64,000 bases of DNA, taken from contig JBBRQC010000001.1 of NCBI GenBank assembly GCA_038227135.1, positions 62,001 through 126,000 on the forward strand, written 5' to 3'. Origin of the DNA: UBA4720 sp038227135. GTDB lineage: Bacteria > Gemmatimonadota > Gemmatimonadetes > Gemmatimonadales > Gemmatimonadaceae. The notes under the pieces are model-generated. The model did not search any database, had not been told where the DNA came from, and saw nothing but the letters and a program-made list of their open reading frames with translations. This document shows positions 44,399 through 53,307 of the stretch, piece after piece. The position numbers and the translations under genes are program-made. Every line of letters starts with the position of its first letter. The stretch's first letter is position 1.

Positions 44399-45991
44399 TC
44401 ACGCCAGGGGCAGCGTGAACGACGCCGTTGTACCTCTACCCGGACTGCTCTCGATCCAGATCCTGCCGCCGTGTGCCTCGATGATGCCCTTCGCGATCGC
44501 GAGTCCGAGACCAGCACCCTGGCGGTCCGTGCGTGCGGACTGCCAGTACCGGTCGAATACTCTGGGAAGGTGAGTAACAGCGATCCCCTTCCCGCTATCA
44601 ATCACTGAGAATAGCACCCCCTCGGTATCTCTCCTCGCCATGACCACAATCTTCGATCCCCCTTCAGAAAACTTGATCGCGTTTCCTACCAGGTTCGAAA
44701 GTGTTTGCTGAATCCGCTCAGGGTCTGCCATGACTTTCGGTAAAGGAGTCTCGATCTGAAGGTCGAGGTCGATCCCTTTCTCATCAACCAGCGGGCGCAG
44801 AGTCTGTAGCGAGTCCGTGAGCAGCGTGGAAGGATCAACCGAAAGCGGAGAGACTAGGAGCTTACCCGCATCCAGACGGTTTACATCGAGCAGATCCCTT
44901 ATGAGCGCATCCATTTGCTCAGCTGCCTGCGAAATCAGCTCGATGCTCTCCTGTGCTTGCGATCCCCCGTTGTTCGAAGCGCGGAGCAGCGTGCGGCTCA
45001 ACATCTTGATGGCGGCGACGGGGTTTCTGAGGTCGTGGGAGACGACGCCCACCATCTCGTCGCGAGCGCGCAAGCTCGCGCGGACCGTGTCGTGAAGCCG
45101 GGCGTTGTCGAGCGCGAGCGCGGTCAGCCGAGCGAGATCTTCGGCGAGCCCAAGATCATCGCCGTCGAACGTTCCCTTTGTCCGAAAGAGCGTCAAAGCC
45201 CCGATCAGCTGCTCGCGCGCGACGAGCGGCAGAAAGAGGGCAGACTGGGGATTCATCGCCTCCACCGCCTTCAGGTAGGCGGGATTGGCGCTCACCTCGA
45301 GGAGGCGGGCTGTAGCGTTGGACTGCAACAACACGGGTAACGAGTTCTCGAGAATCTCCGTCAACGGATGACCCTTCGGTGCAATACGCACTCCTGCCAT
45401 GCCGATCGCATCGAGCATTTCTTCGATGCCTGGATCTACATGGGCGGCCGCCCCAGCCAGGAACCCATTACCCACCCTGTTTTCGAGAATGCATCCGTCG
45501 GCAATTACGGGAACCGCCAGACGTGCCACCTGATTCAACGTCTCCGATGACCCGAACGAAGACGCCAGCTTCTCGCCAGCCTGCGCCAGGAACTGCTGCC
45601 GCTGCTCGAAGCGCTTGCGAATCGTGACGTCACGCAGCACGACGGCGTAGATGATGTCATCGCCGTGATGAACTTGTGAAATTGCGGCTTCAGCAGGAAA
45701 CTCCTCGCCGCTTTTTCTCAGGCCGGCGATCTCGCGACGCTCGCCCATGCGCCTCGCCCTCACCTTGGAGCGGCCAAACTCTGCCACCTGGCGTGGATGA
45801 TTGGCCCGATATCGGTCGGGGATCAAGGTCTCGATCCGCTGGCCGATGATTTCGCCGGGCGTGTAGCCGAAGATGGCTTCCGCCCCCTTGTTGAAGAAAG
45901 TGATGCGCTGAAAGGCATCCATGCAGATGACCGCGTCGGACGCGATCTCCACAATCTCGGCCAGGACATCGTGCGTTATCCGATTAGGCAT
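44399..45991 (-). CDS. PAS-GAF sensor histidine kinase
   Basis: A soluble 530-residue kinase: PAS domain (about 8-125, SDAVICMDAFQRITFFNKGAEAIFGY), GAF domain (about 150-310), HisKA with phospho-acceptor in VVSHDLRNP near 315, and HATPase with NLVGNAIKFSEGG, DSGKGI and GAGLGLAIAKGI. There are no membrane helices, so it senses an internal signal. No partner regulator is adjacent on the same strand. The ATG at 45991 lies 10 bp from a partial stress-island motif; a TTG at 46048 is also open. Confidence 0.92.
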   Translation of the reverse strand: MPNRITHDVLAEIVEIASDAVICMDAFQRITFFNKGAEAIFGYTPGEIIGQRIETLIPDRYRANHPRQVAEFGRSKVRARRMGERREIAGLRKSGEEFPAEAAISQVHHGDDIIYAVVLRDVTIRKRFEQRQQFLAQAGEKLASSFGSSETLNQVARLAVPVIADGCILENRVGNGFLAGAAAHVDPGIEEMLDAIGMAGVRIAPKGHPLTEILENSLPVLLQSNATARLLEVSANPAYLKAVEAMNPQSALFLPLVAREQLIGALTLFRTKGTFDGDDLGLAEDLARLTALALDNARLHDTVRASLRARDEMVGVVSHDLRNPVAAIKMLSRTLLRASNNGGSQAQESIELISQAAEQMDALIRDLLDVNRLDAGKLLVSPLSVDPSTLLTDSLQTLRPLVDEKGIDLDLQIETPLPKVMADPERIQQTLSNLVGNAIKFSEGGSKIVVMARRDTEGVLFSVIDSGKGIAVTHLPRVFDRYWQSARTDRQGAGLGLAIAKGIIEAHGGRIWIESSPGRGTTASFTLPLA

Positions 45992-46122
45992 GCTTGTCGG
46001 GTTATCCCTTACAAAGGGGGAGTCGTTTCCCCCTGAACAATCCTCCAACCCACGACAGAGCGGTTGCGGACTCGGCGATAGCTTGAGTTGGTGTCACACC
46101 CTCACCCATCAAAGTGAAGACT

Positions 46123-47205
46123 ATGAGTGCTGATGACCAGCTAAAGATGCCCGTCCGGCTATTCGCAAAAAAGGGTTCGAGACGTGATTTCCTGCGGAAT
46201 ACCGCCGTTACCGCTCTCGCGGGGGGCGCACTGGCCGCTTGCTCCGTCAGTGATTCACGCGCACAGACCGCGACGACAAGCGATGCGGACCGCAGCGGCG
46301 GCACAACGGCGCCCAATCCGGCCCCCGTTTCGGCGGTTGCTGCCGCCGAGGCCATGGACAGGATGCACGAGGCAGGCGTGAAAGCGTTTCCAGCCAGGAC
46401 CGCTGGGAAGGGAAATCAGCTGATGCAGCCGCGGATGGCTGGTAGCGTAAAGGTATTCGAGCTGACCGCGAGAAAAATTCGCTGGGAGACGACTCCCGGA
46501 CAAACGGTGGAGGCTTGGGCGTACAACGACCAGGTGCCGGGTCCTCAAATCCGCGTTCGCGAGGGTGATCGCGTGCGCGTGGTACTCAAGAACGAGCTCA
46601 CCGAATCGACTGTGGTCCACTTTCACGGACTAGAAGTGCCGAACGACCAGGATGGTGTTCCCTTCATTACCCAACCCCCGATCAAGTCGGGGGAGACTTA
46701 TACGTACGAGTTCACTGCGCCCAACCCTGGCTCCCACATGTACCATTCACACCACAACGCCGCGACGCAGGTTGGACTTGGATTGCTTGGCGCGTTCATC
46801 ATCGAGCCGAAAAAGCCGCTGCCGATCGAGAAGGCAGACATTGACTACGTGCTCGTGTTGAACGATGGAATGCACGGCTACACTCTCAACGGCAAGAGCT
46901 TCCCCGCGACCGAGCCTCTCGTCGCCACGAGAGGCCAGAAAGTCCGCATCCGCTTCATGAACGAAGGAATGATGATCCATCCCATGCACCTTCACGGCAT
47001 GCACATGACCGTGATTGCGAAGGATGGGTGGCCTCAGCCTGCGCCCTGGAAGTGTGACACGCTGAACATTGCTCCAGGAGACCGTTGGGATGTTATCGTC
47101 AACTGCAACAATCCCGGAACCTGGGCGTTCCACTGCCACATCCTTCCGCATGCTGAGTCGGATCACGGGATGTTCGGCATGGTCACTGCCCCGATCGTGA
47201 AGTGA
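46123..47205 (+). CDS. Two-domain multicopper oxidase (laccase-like), Tat-exported
   Basis: About 360 residues with a Tat signal (SRRDFLRNTAVTALAGGALAAC, also a lipobox-like AAC). All four copper motifs are present: HFHG and HSHHNAATQ in domain 1, HPMHLHG and HCHILPHAESDHGMFGM in domain 2. The type 1 cysteine is only in domain 2, the layout of type B two-domain laccases, which assemble as trimers. Oxidation of phenols, metals or Cu(I) with oxygen is possible. Nitrite reductase is not supported, because its domain 1 cysteine site is missing. A GTG at 46114 is an alternative start. Confidence 0.88.
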   Translation: MSADDQLKMPVRLFAKKGSRRDFLRNTAVTALAGGALAACSVSDSRAQTATTSDADRSGGTTAPNPAPVSAVAAAEAMDRMHEAGVKAFPARTAGKGNQLMQPRMAGSVKVFELTARKIRWETTPGQTVEAWAYNDQVPGPQIRVREGDRVRVVLKNELTESTVVHFHGLEVPNDQDGVPFITQPPIKSGETYTYEFTAPNPGSHMYHSHHNAATQVGLGLLGAFIIEPKKPLPIEKADIDYVLVLNDGMHGYTLNGKSFPATEPLVATRGQKVRIRFMNEGMMIHPMHLHGMHMTVIAKDGWPQPAPWKCDTLNIAPGDRWDVIVNCNNPGTWAFHCHILPHAESDHGMFGMVTAPIVK

Positions 47206-48284
47206 TTATCAGCATGACCGCGATCCGGAGCACGCCGAGCCGCGTGCCGCGAAGCTTTTCGTGGGCCGGCGGTCGATTGATCCACCGCTGGCTGGGTGCG
47301 ATTCTCGGTGTTCCACTCGAGATGAAGCTGCTTGGTGCGAACCTGATCATCGTGGGGGCGGCAGTGTTGTTGTTCACAGCGGTTCCCCGTCAGCCTGCAT
47401 CCTTGAGCGATACCTACGTGCTCGTCGTCGCGCTGATAGTTGGAGCGACCGTAAACTTTGGCCTGGTGAAGCTCGCACTCCGGCCAATTGACGCTCTAGA
47501 GCGCGTCGCCAAGCGAGTTTCCGAAGGTCGCCTCGCCGAGAGAGTCCCTGCATCCATCGTGGCCGACCGCGAGCTGACCCATCTCTCGACGACGATCAAC
47601 GAGATGCTCGACAAACTTGCCACCGGGCGCGAACGGATGCGAAAGCTCGGCGCAGAAGTGGTCTACGCCGAGGAAAGGGAACGGTCTCAGATTGCACGGG
47701 AGCTTCACGACTCAGTCGGCCAGACGCTCGCGGCCGCGAGCTTTCAGATCGCAGCAGCCGCGCACGAGATTGGATCTCACACTGCATCACCACGGCTTGC
47801 GGAGGTTCAGGAGCTGCTGCGCACGGCGCTCGAGGAAATCCGCAACGTCTCCCGCTCGCTGCATCCGCGAGTCACGACCGATCTTGGCTTGCCGTCCGCG
47901 CTCGAGGCTCTGGGCGACGCGACGCAGCAGCGCTCGCTCGTCGATGTTCGAGTGACTGTCGATATTTCGGACGTCGTGATCCCACCGGCGATCTCCGCGA
48001 TACTGTACCGTGTGGCTCAGGAAGCGTTGCGTAACGTCGAGCGCCATGCCGACGCCGGTCACACTACGGTGTCGCTCCGTGCCAGGCCGGGATATGTAGA
48101 GCTCGAGGTCAGCGACGATGGTCGTGGAATAGAGGGCCCCCTGGAGAAGAAGCGGGACCAATCGGGTTTTGGCATTATGCGCGAGCGGCTCTCGCTTGCG
48201 GGCGGCGACTTGCATATTCATACCACGAGCAATCGCGGCACCCGCGTGATCGCGTGGATAGGGATGGACACGGAGGCAGCTTGA
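47202..48284 (+). CDS. NarL-group sensor histidine kinase with HAMP
   Basis: A 360-residue membrane kinase with two helices close together (about 40-60 and 68-86) and almost no periplasmic loop, then HAMP (ALRPIDALERVAKRVSEGRLAERVP), HisKA_3 with ARELHDSVGQTLAAA (histidine near 169) and HATPase (AQEALRNVERHADAG, DDGRGI, GFGIMRERL). This is the DegS/NarX/DevS kinase group that pairs with LuxR-type regulators. The GTG overlaps the oxidase stop (GTGA); ATG 47214 is an alternative. It probably works with the next gene. Confidence 0.9.
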   Translation: MIISMTAIRSTPSRVPRSFSWAGGRLIHRWLGAILGVPLEMKLLGANLIIVGAAVLLFTAVPRQPASLSDTYVLVVALIVGATVNFGLVKLALRPIDALERVAKRVSEGRLAERVPASIVADRELTHLSTTINEMLDKLATGRERMRKLGAEVVYAEERERSQIARELHDSVGQTLAAASFQIAAAAHEIGSHTASPRLAEVQELLRTALEEIRNVSRSLHPRVTTDLGLPSALEALGDATQQRSLVDVRVTVDISDVVIPPAISAILYRVAQEALRNVERHADAGHTTVSLRARPGYVELEVSDDGRGIEGPLEKKRDQSGFGIMRERLSLAGGDLHIHTTSNRGTRVIAWIGMDTEAA

Positions 48285-48292
48285 GGGACGGC

Positions 48293-48940
48293 GTGATCAG
48301 AGTGGTTCTCGTCGACGACCATGCGGTCGTGCGTGCCGGCCTGAAGGCCGTGCTCGGGAGCGCGAAGGACATCCAGGTCATCGGCGAAGGATCCACCGGC
48401 AAGGATGCCATCTCGCTCGCGGAGAGACTGGACCCGGATGTGATCGTGATGGATCTGTCGATGGGCGAGATGGACGGCACCGAAGCCACGAAGGAGCTGG
48501 TCGGCAAAAAGACGCGCGGCAAAGTGCTGATCCTCACCATGCACGCCGAGGATTCTTACCTGATTCCGTTGCTGGAGGCGGGCGCCAGCGGTTACCTGGT
48601 CAAAAGCGCCGCCGACCGCGAGCTGATCGATGCCGTTCGAGTCGTGGCTCACGGCGATATCTACATGCAGCCATCCGCCGCTCGCGCTCTCGCGCAGCGC
48701 ATCCAGCGAAGGGCGGAGCACGCCGATGAGCGCACCAAGTTCGAGAAGCTAACGGAGCGCGAGCAGAACGTCCTCAAGTTCGTAGCCCGCGGCTACAGCG
48801 CGCCCGAGATTGGGGAGAAGCTGTTCATCAGCCCCAAGACCGTTGATACCTACAAGCAGCGGATCAACGAGAAACTGGGACTGGCGCACCGCAGCGATTA
48901 CGTGGACTTCGCGCTCAAGATCGGGCTGCTCGCTGACTAG
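48293..48940 (+). CDS. NarL/DevR-type response regulator
   Basis: A 215-residue regulator: receiver (IRVVLVDDHAVVRAGLKAVL, phospho-aspartate near 52 in VIVMDLSMGEMDG, conserved KSA) and a C-terminal LuxR helix-turn-helix (LTEREQNVLKFVARGYSAPEIGEKLFISPKTVDTYKQRI). The GTG at 48293 has GAGGG 6 nt upstream; a TTG overlapping the kinase stop (48281) is possible. It closes the oxidase-kinase-regulator unit and is the best candidate in the window for the factor that binds the stress-island motif. Confidence 0.92.
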   Translation: MIRVVLVDDHAVVRAGLKAVLGSAKDIQVIGEGSTGKDAISLAERLDPDVIVMDLSMGEMDGTEATKELVGKKTRGKVLILTMHAEDSYLIPLLEAGASGYLVKSAADRELIDAVRVVAHGDIYMQPSAARALAQRIQRRAEHADERTKFEKLTEREQNVLKFVARGYSAPEIGEKLFISPKTVDTYKQRINEKLGLAHRSDYVDFALKIGLLAD

Positions 48941-48953
48941 CTGCTCCCGGGCG

Positions 48954-50612
48954 CTAGTGTCGCGGCTGATACCCTGGACCGCGTAGAGGCCGGCCTGGCA
49001 ACGCAGTCGTAACCTTTCCTCCGTCCACCACCGGAACGCCGTTCACCAATACGTAGCTCACTCCCGTGGCGAGCTGGGCCGGGTTCTCGTAGGTCGAGTT
49101 GTCGATGATCGTAGCAGGATCGAAAACGGTGATGTCGGCGAACATCCCCGGCCTGAGTATGCCGCGATCATTGATCCCGACTCGCTGCGCCGCAAGCGAC
49201 GTCATCTTCCTGATGGCGAACTCGAGGGTGATCACCGAATCCTGGCGAACATACCGGCCGAGTAGACGAGGGAACGTCCCGAAGGCGCGCGGATGCTCCC
49301 GCTCGGTGAACTTTCCCGTGGAATCCGGACTGAGCGCGCCCGCGTCCTGACCCACAGAAACCCATGGCTGCTTCATCGCCAGCCGCAGCGCATCCTCATT
49401 GAACGAAAAATAGATCGCTCCCGTCCTCGCCTGATCGGCGATCAAAATATCGAACGCGGCATCATACGCATTCTGGCCGCGCATTTTCCCGGCGTCAGTC
49501 AGCAGCACTCCTTCGTATTTCTTCAGAGAATCAGCGACCACGTCGTTGATCATCGTTCGAGCCGCAGTCCGAATTCCCGACGCACTGTCCTGCCCGAGCT
49601 CTGCCTTGAGCCTGGCTCGCACCGCAGGGTCTTTCAGCCGCATTACCAGCGAATCGGAGCCGCCTTCCTGGACCCAGGTATTCAGCATTGCGGCGAGGCC
49701 GGTCGCGCTGGCGATGTAGGGATATTGATCTGCCGTGATGTCTACTCCAGCCGCACGCGCGGAATCAATCAACGCGACAGCCTGTTGCATGAGAGGCAGC
49801 GATCTGGCCTTGAGGTGGCGAATCTCAGCCCAAGTGCCGGCGCCGGTCGCAATCCGGATCGTCTCGCGGACCGCATCTACCAGCTCGTTGCCCTCGTTGC
49901 GGATGTGGGCCGCGTATCCGCCCCTGTACGGCGTCACGTACTTCGTGAGTGCAATCAGCTCGTCGGTCGAAAAAAAAGTGCTCGGCAAATAAATCAGTCC
50001 GGTGCCGAGCCCGACCGCACCGTCTCGCATCGCCGAGTCGATCAGAGCGCCCATCTGCTTAATCTCCGCATCAGTTGGATGGCGCGTGATGTCGCCCATC
50101 ACGGCCTGGCGAACTGAGCTCGTACCGACGTACGTGCCGAGGTTGATGGCCGTTCCGTTCTTCTCGAGGAATGCGAAGTACTCTCCGAGCGAGCGCCACG
50201 GATACCTCGGATCTGCCTGCTCTCCCAGCGCGACGTTCGGCCACGCCGAATGAACTTCCCCAGTGATTTCACTGGTGATTCCCTGTGTGATCTTCGACAC
50301 GGCATGCGGTCCGCGCAGAATCGAAAACTCCGAGTGGCCGAGCATGTCGATGAAGCCGGGAGCGACCACCTGCCCGTTGGCGTCGATGACACGCCGCGCG
50401 CCGAGGCCGGGCACGGACGGCCCGACATAGGCGATGCGATCGCCAATTGTTGCCACACTGCCGCGGTACCAGGGGTTGCCGGTTCCGTCGACGATCCGCG
50501 CGTTGGTGATGAGAAGGTCGTAGCGCGCTCCGGTCGGACCGCGCGCCGGGACAGATGCGCACGCCGTTGTGAGCATGATCGCTAGAGTTGAAACGGCTCT
50601 GGTGATTCGCAT
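48954..50612 (-). CDS. N-acyl-D-amino-acid deacylase-like amidohydrolase, lipoprotein
   Basis: A 552-residue exported amidohydrolase with a lipoprotein-type signal (MRITRAVSTLAIMLTTAC). It has the D-aminoacylase/dihydroorotase layout: ITNARIVDGTGNPWYRGSVATIGDRIAYVG, APGFIDMLGHSEFSIL, GEVHSAWPNV, HIRNEGNELVDAVRETIRI and IRHLKARS, ending LNGVPVVDGGKVTTALPGR. The first metal motif is DMLGH, not the usual DxHxH, as in a subgroup of these enzymes. Possible role in D-amino-acid or peptide turnover in the periplasm. Convergent with the response-regulator gene. Confidence 0.87.
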   Translation of the reverse strand: MRITRAVSTLAIMLTTACASVPARGPTGARYDLLITNARIVDGTGNPWYRGSVATIGDRIAYVGPSVPGLGARRVIDANGQVVAPGFIDMLGHSEFSILRGPHAVSKITQGITSEITGEVHSAWPNVALGEQADPRYPWRSLGEYFAFLEKNGTAINLGTYVGTSSVRQAVMGDITRHPTDAEIKQMGALIDSAMRDGAVGLGTGLIYLPSTFFSTDELIALTKYVTPYRGGYAAHIRNEGNELVDAVRETIRIATGAGTWAEIRHLKARSLPLMQQAVALIDSARAAGVDITADQYPYIASATGLAAMLNTWVQEGGSDSLVMRLKDPAVRARLKAELGQDSASGIRTAARTMINDVVADSLKKYEGVLLTDAGKMRGQNAYDAAFDILIADQARTGAIYFSFNEDALRLAMKQPWVSVGQDAGALSPDSTGKFTEREHPRAFGTFPRLLGRYVRQDSVITLEFAIRKMTSLAAQRVGINDRGILRPGMFADITVFDPATIIDNSTYENPAQLATGVSYVLVNGVPVVDGGKVTTALPGRPLRGPGYQPRH

Positions 50613-50641
50613 TCTCTCGAAATCGGATGTAGGGAGGACCG

Positions 50642-51922
50642 CTACGAAATCTTCTGCGTCTTCTTTTTCAGGAAGTCCATCAGAATGAACTGACCGAGGG
50701 TCATCGTGTTGGTGAAATACGCCTTGCCCTTGCTGATCTCGGAGACACGCTTGACGAACTCCACCAGTGCCCGGTCGCGCGCGAGCATGAACGTGTTGAT
50801 CAGAATGCCCGCACGCCGGCAGTTGGCAACCTCCCGCAGCGTGGTGGCGATGACCGTTGCATCGAGCCCCATCGAATTCTTGTAGATCTGTCCGTTGGGC
50901 ATTGTCATCGCGCTCGGCTTGCCGTCGGTGATCATCACGATCTGACGCATGTCCTTCTTCTGCGCCATGAGGAGGCGGCGCGCAAGCTTGAGACCCTCGG
51001 CGGTGTTGGTGTGATACGGACCGACCTGCGCCTGCGGCAGCGTCGACAGCGGAATCTCCTCGGCCGAATCGTGAAACAGCACCACCTGGAGCGTGTCACC
51101 CGGAAACTGCGTTCGAATGAGGTGCGTCAGGGCCAGCGCCACTTTCTTGGCGGGCGTGAAACGATCCTCGCCATACAGAATCATCGAGTGCGATGTGTCG
51201 AGCATCAGCACCGTCGCGCACGACGAGCGATACTCGGCCTGGCGCACCATGAGATCCCCGTAATCGAGGTCCATTGGCACTTCGAGAGACCCTGTGCGAC
51301 CCAGCGAATTCTTGAGGGTCTCGTTCACATCGATGTTCAGCACGTCACCGTACTCGTACGCCTTGCTGTAGCCGTCCGCCTCGATACCGGTCGCGAGGTG
51401 CGGCGTGTCGTGAGAACCGAAGCTCGATTTGCCGAGCGAGCTCAGGATATGGCGCAGGCTCTTGTAGCCGAGGAAGTCGATACCCTTGTCAGTCAGGTTG
51501 AACTGGACGCTCTTCGAGGCGCCGTGCGCCAGACCGCCGCGACCTTCGACCTGTTGGTGACCCGCCGGCATCTGCGGTGGCGCCTGCAGATTCAGGTATC
51601 CCTCGGCGGCCAGCTTCTGAACGAGACTGTCGAGGAGCTCGCTCAGCTTCTCCTGTGATTCCTTGTCGCCGTCGCCGCGGAGAGCCTCGAGAAGCTCGGG
51701 CGTGAACTGCCCGCTTTCGATCAAAGCGTCGAGAATTGCCTGACGCAGAGCCTCGACCGAGCGGTCCGGCTCCGAATCGAAATCGTCGAAGTAAGGATTG
51801 AAGCTCTGTCCGCCGGCGAAGCCGGACTGCAGCAGAAAATCCGCGAGCTTGTCCAGCAGCGCCTGGAGATCGACCGCGTCTGCAGCTTCCGGGCTGAACT
51901 TCGAGTAGGTGTGGAAGCGCAT
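50642..51922 (-). CDS. VWA domain protein
   Basis: A 426-residue cytoplasmic protein. The N-terminal 190 residues are helical and acidic. The C-terminal VWA domain has a full metal-ion adhesion site: DTSHS (DxSxS) in VLMLDTSHSMILYG, threonine in NTAEGL and the aspartate in VMITDGKPSA. Such proteins often pair with MoxR ATPases, but none is adjacent. The ATG at 51922 is used; upstream extension would enter the divergent MFS promoter. Partner unknown. Confidence 0.85.
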   Translation of the reverse strand: MRFHTYSKFSPEAADAVDLQALLDKLADFLLQSGFAGGQSFNPYFDDFDSEPDRSVEALRQAILDALIESGQFTPELLEALRGDGDKESQEKLSELLDSLVQKLAAEGYLNLQAPPQMPAGHQQVEGRGGLAHGASKSVQFNLTDKGIDFLGYKSLRHILSSLGKSSFGSHDTPHLATGIEADGYSKAYEYGDVLNIDVNETLKNSLGRTGSLEVPMDLDYGDLMVRQAEYRSSCATVLMLDTSHSMILYGEDRFTPAKKVALALTHLIRTQFPGDTLQVVLFHDSAEEIPLSTLPQAQVGPYHTNTAEGLKLARRLLMAQKKDMRQIVMITDGKPSAMTMPNGQIYKNSMGLDATVIATTLREVANCRRAGILINTFMLARDRALVEFVKRVSEISKGKAYFTNTMTLGQFILMDFLKKKTQKIS

Positions 51923-51968
51923 ATCTCTAACATACAACCGGGGCGTACGGTGTGTATAATCCTCAGCA

Positions 51969-53210
51969 ATGCCCCTGACCCCGGCGCGGCCGTTAAGAAA
52001 ATCGATCAATCCTTTCCGGACGCTGCAGGTCCACCGGAACTTCCGCCTTTTCTGGACGGGTCAGACCGTTTCGTTGATCGGAACGTGGATGCAGCAAGTG
52101 GGGCAGGGCTGGCTCGCTCTGGATCTCACCAACAGCGCGTTCATGGTAGGACTGGTGAGCGCGGCGGGCAGTTTTCCGGTGCTGCTCCTCTCGCTCTATG
52201 GCGGCGTGGTGGCCGATCGGCGGAGCAAGCTCCGCATCGTCATCGTCTGTCAGGCACTGCTGCTCATCGAGGCCGCGGCGCTCTGGTGGTTCGCCTGGAC
52301 TGGCCGAATCAACATCGGGTGGTTGCTTGTTCTGACGATGGTTGGCGGCGTGATCTCGGCGTTCGAGATTCCGGCGCGACAGGCGATGGTCGTGGAGCTC
52401 GTCTCGCACGAGGATCTAGTAGACGCGATCGCGCTCAACTCGGGTGGATTCAACCTCGCGCGCATCGTGGGGCCGTCGATCGCGGCCTTGGTGCTCGGCA
52501 GGTTCGGGGTTGCCTGGTGCTTCGGCATCAACGCGCTCAGCTATTTCGCGGTCCTCGCCAGTCTCGCGCGAATCAAACTGCCGCCGTGGACGCCTGTTCA
52601 GCATCTGGTCTCTCCGGCCGAGCAATTGAAGCAGGGATTGCGCTACATCCGGAGCTCGCGCGCCGTGTCAGGTCTCATGGGGGTGATCGCCATCTACTCG
52701 ATATTCGGATTCCAGTATCTGACGATGATGCCGGTCATCGCGCGGGATGTGCTCCACACTGGAGCGGGCGGCTACGGATTGCTGCTCACTTTCGTAGGCA
52801 TCGGAGCGCTGACCGGAGCCCTCTCACTTGCCGGACTGGGAGGGCGAATTCGGCGAGGACGGCTGTTCAACGCAACGGCTTACGCGTTCGCGGGGCTCAC
52901 GATCCTGTTTTCGTTGATGCGCACGATTCACCTCGCGGCGCTCGTGCTGCTCTTCCTCGGGCTGACTATGCTGATCAACGGCGCGCTGGCCAACGGAATT
53001 CTCCAGTCGGTCGTGCCGGACGAGCTGCGCGGCCGCGTGATGGCGACGTACGTCTTCGTGTATGTAGGGTTCACGCCGATCGGATCGTTCATCGCGGGAG
53101 CAATGTCGCGCGTCGTGGGCGTCCAGTGGGCGATTTTCGGCGGGGGGATGGTGATGCTCGCTTACTCGTTGTGGGCGTTCTGGCGTTATCCGGAGATTCG
53201 CGCCGTTTGA
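51969..53210 (+). CDS. MFS transporter (EntS-like MFS_3 group)
   Basis: A 413-residue, 12-helix major facilitator. It opens with RNFRLFWTGQTVSLIGTWMQQVGQGWLALDLT, the signature of the enterobactin-exporter-like MFS_3 group, with GGVVADRRSKLRIVI as the loop 2-3 motif and RIVGPSIAALVL, SYFAVLASL and PDELRGRVMATYVFVYVG later. It probably exports a small molecule. Divergent from the VWA gene with 46 bp between. Substrate cannot be read. Confidence 0.92.
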   Translation: MPLTPARPLRKSINPFRTLQVHRNFRLFWTGQTVSLIGTWMQQVGQGWLALDLTNSAFMVGLVSAAGSFPVLLLSLYGGVVADRRSKLRIVIVCQALLLIEAAALWWFAWTGRINIGWLLVLTMVGGVISAFEIPARQAMVVELVSHEDLVDAIALNSGGFNLARIVGPSIAALVLGRFGVAWCFGINALSYFAVLASLARIKLPPWTPVQHLVSPAEQLKQGLRYIRSSRAVSGLMGVIAIYSIFGFQYLTMMPVIARDVLHTGAGGYGLLLTFVGIGALTGALSLAGLGGRIRRGRLFNATAYAFAGLTILFSLMRTIHLAALVLLFLGLTMLINGALANGILQSVVPDELRGRVMATYVFVYVGFTPIGSFIAGAMSRVVGVQWAIFGGGMVMLAYSLWAFWRYPEIRAV

Positions 53211-53220
53211 GTGGTGTCAG

Positions 53221-53300
53221 GTTCCCACCGTGTTCAGTTCAGTTGGAACCGCCCACCGCGTTCAGTTCAGTTGGTACCTGTCACCCGAGCTCAGTTCAGT
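53221..53300. repeat. Three-unit degenerate repeat containing CAGTTCAGT
   Basis: Three imperfect units of about 28-30 bp, each a C-rich part followed by TTCAGTTCAGT or CTCAGTTCAGT. Positions 53225-53250 of the first unit recur exactly, inverted, at 60635-60660. Located between the MFS gene and the TauE-like gene. Confidence 0.75.
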
Positions 53301-53307
53301 CCCTGCC

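Noticed and set aside
26053..46014. Interpretation of the stress-island motif as a mycobacterial DosR box
   Set aside because: The DosR box is GGGACT-N-AGTCCC-like; here the core is GGG-TTT-CCC. Only the general idea of a LuxR-type site is kept.
46123..47205. Copper nitrite reductase identity for the multicopper oxidase
   Set aside because: The domain 1 type 1 copper cysteine site of NirK is absent, and the laccase histidine pairs HxH in both domains are complete.
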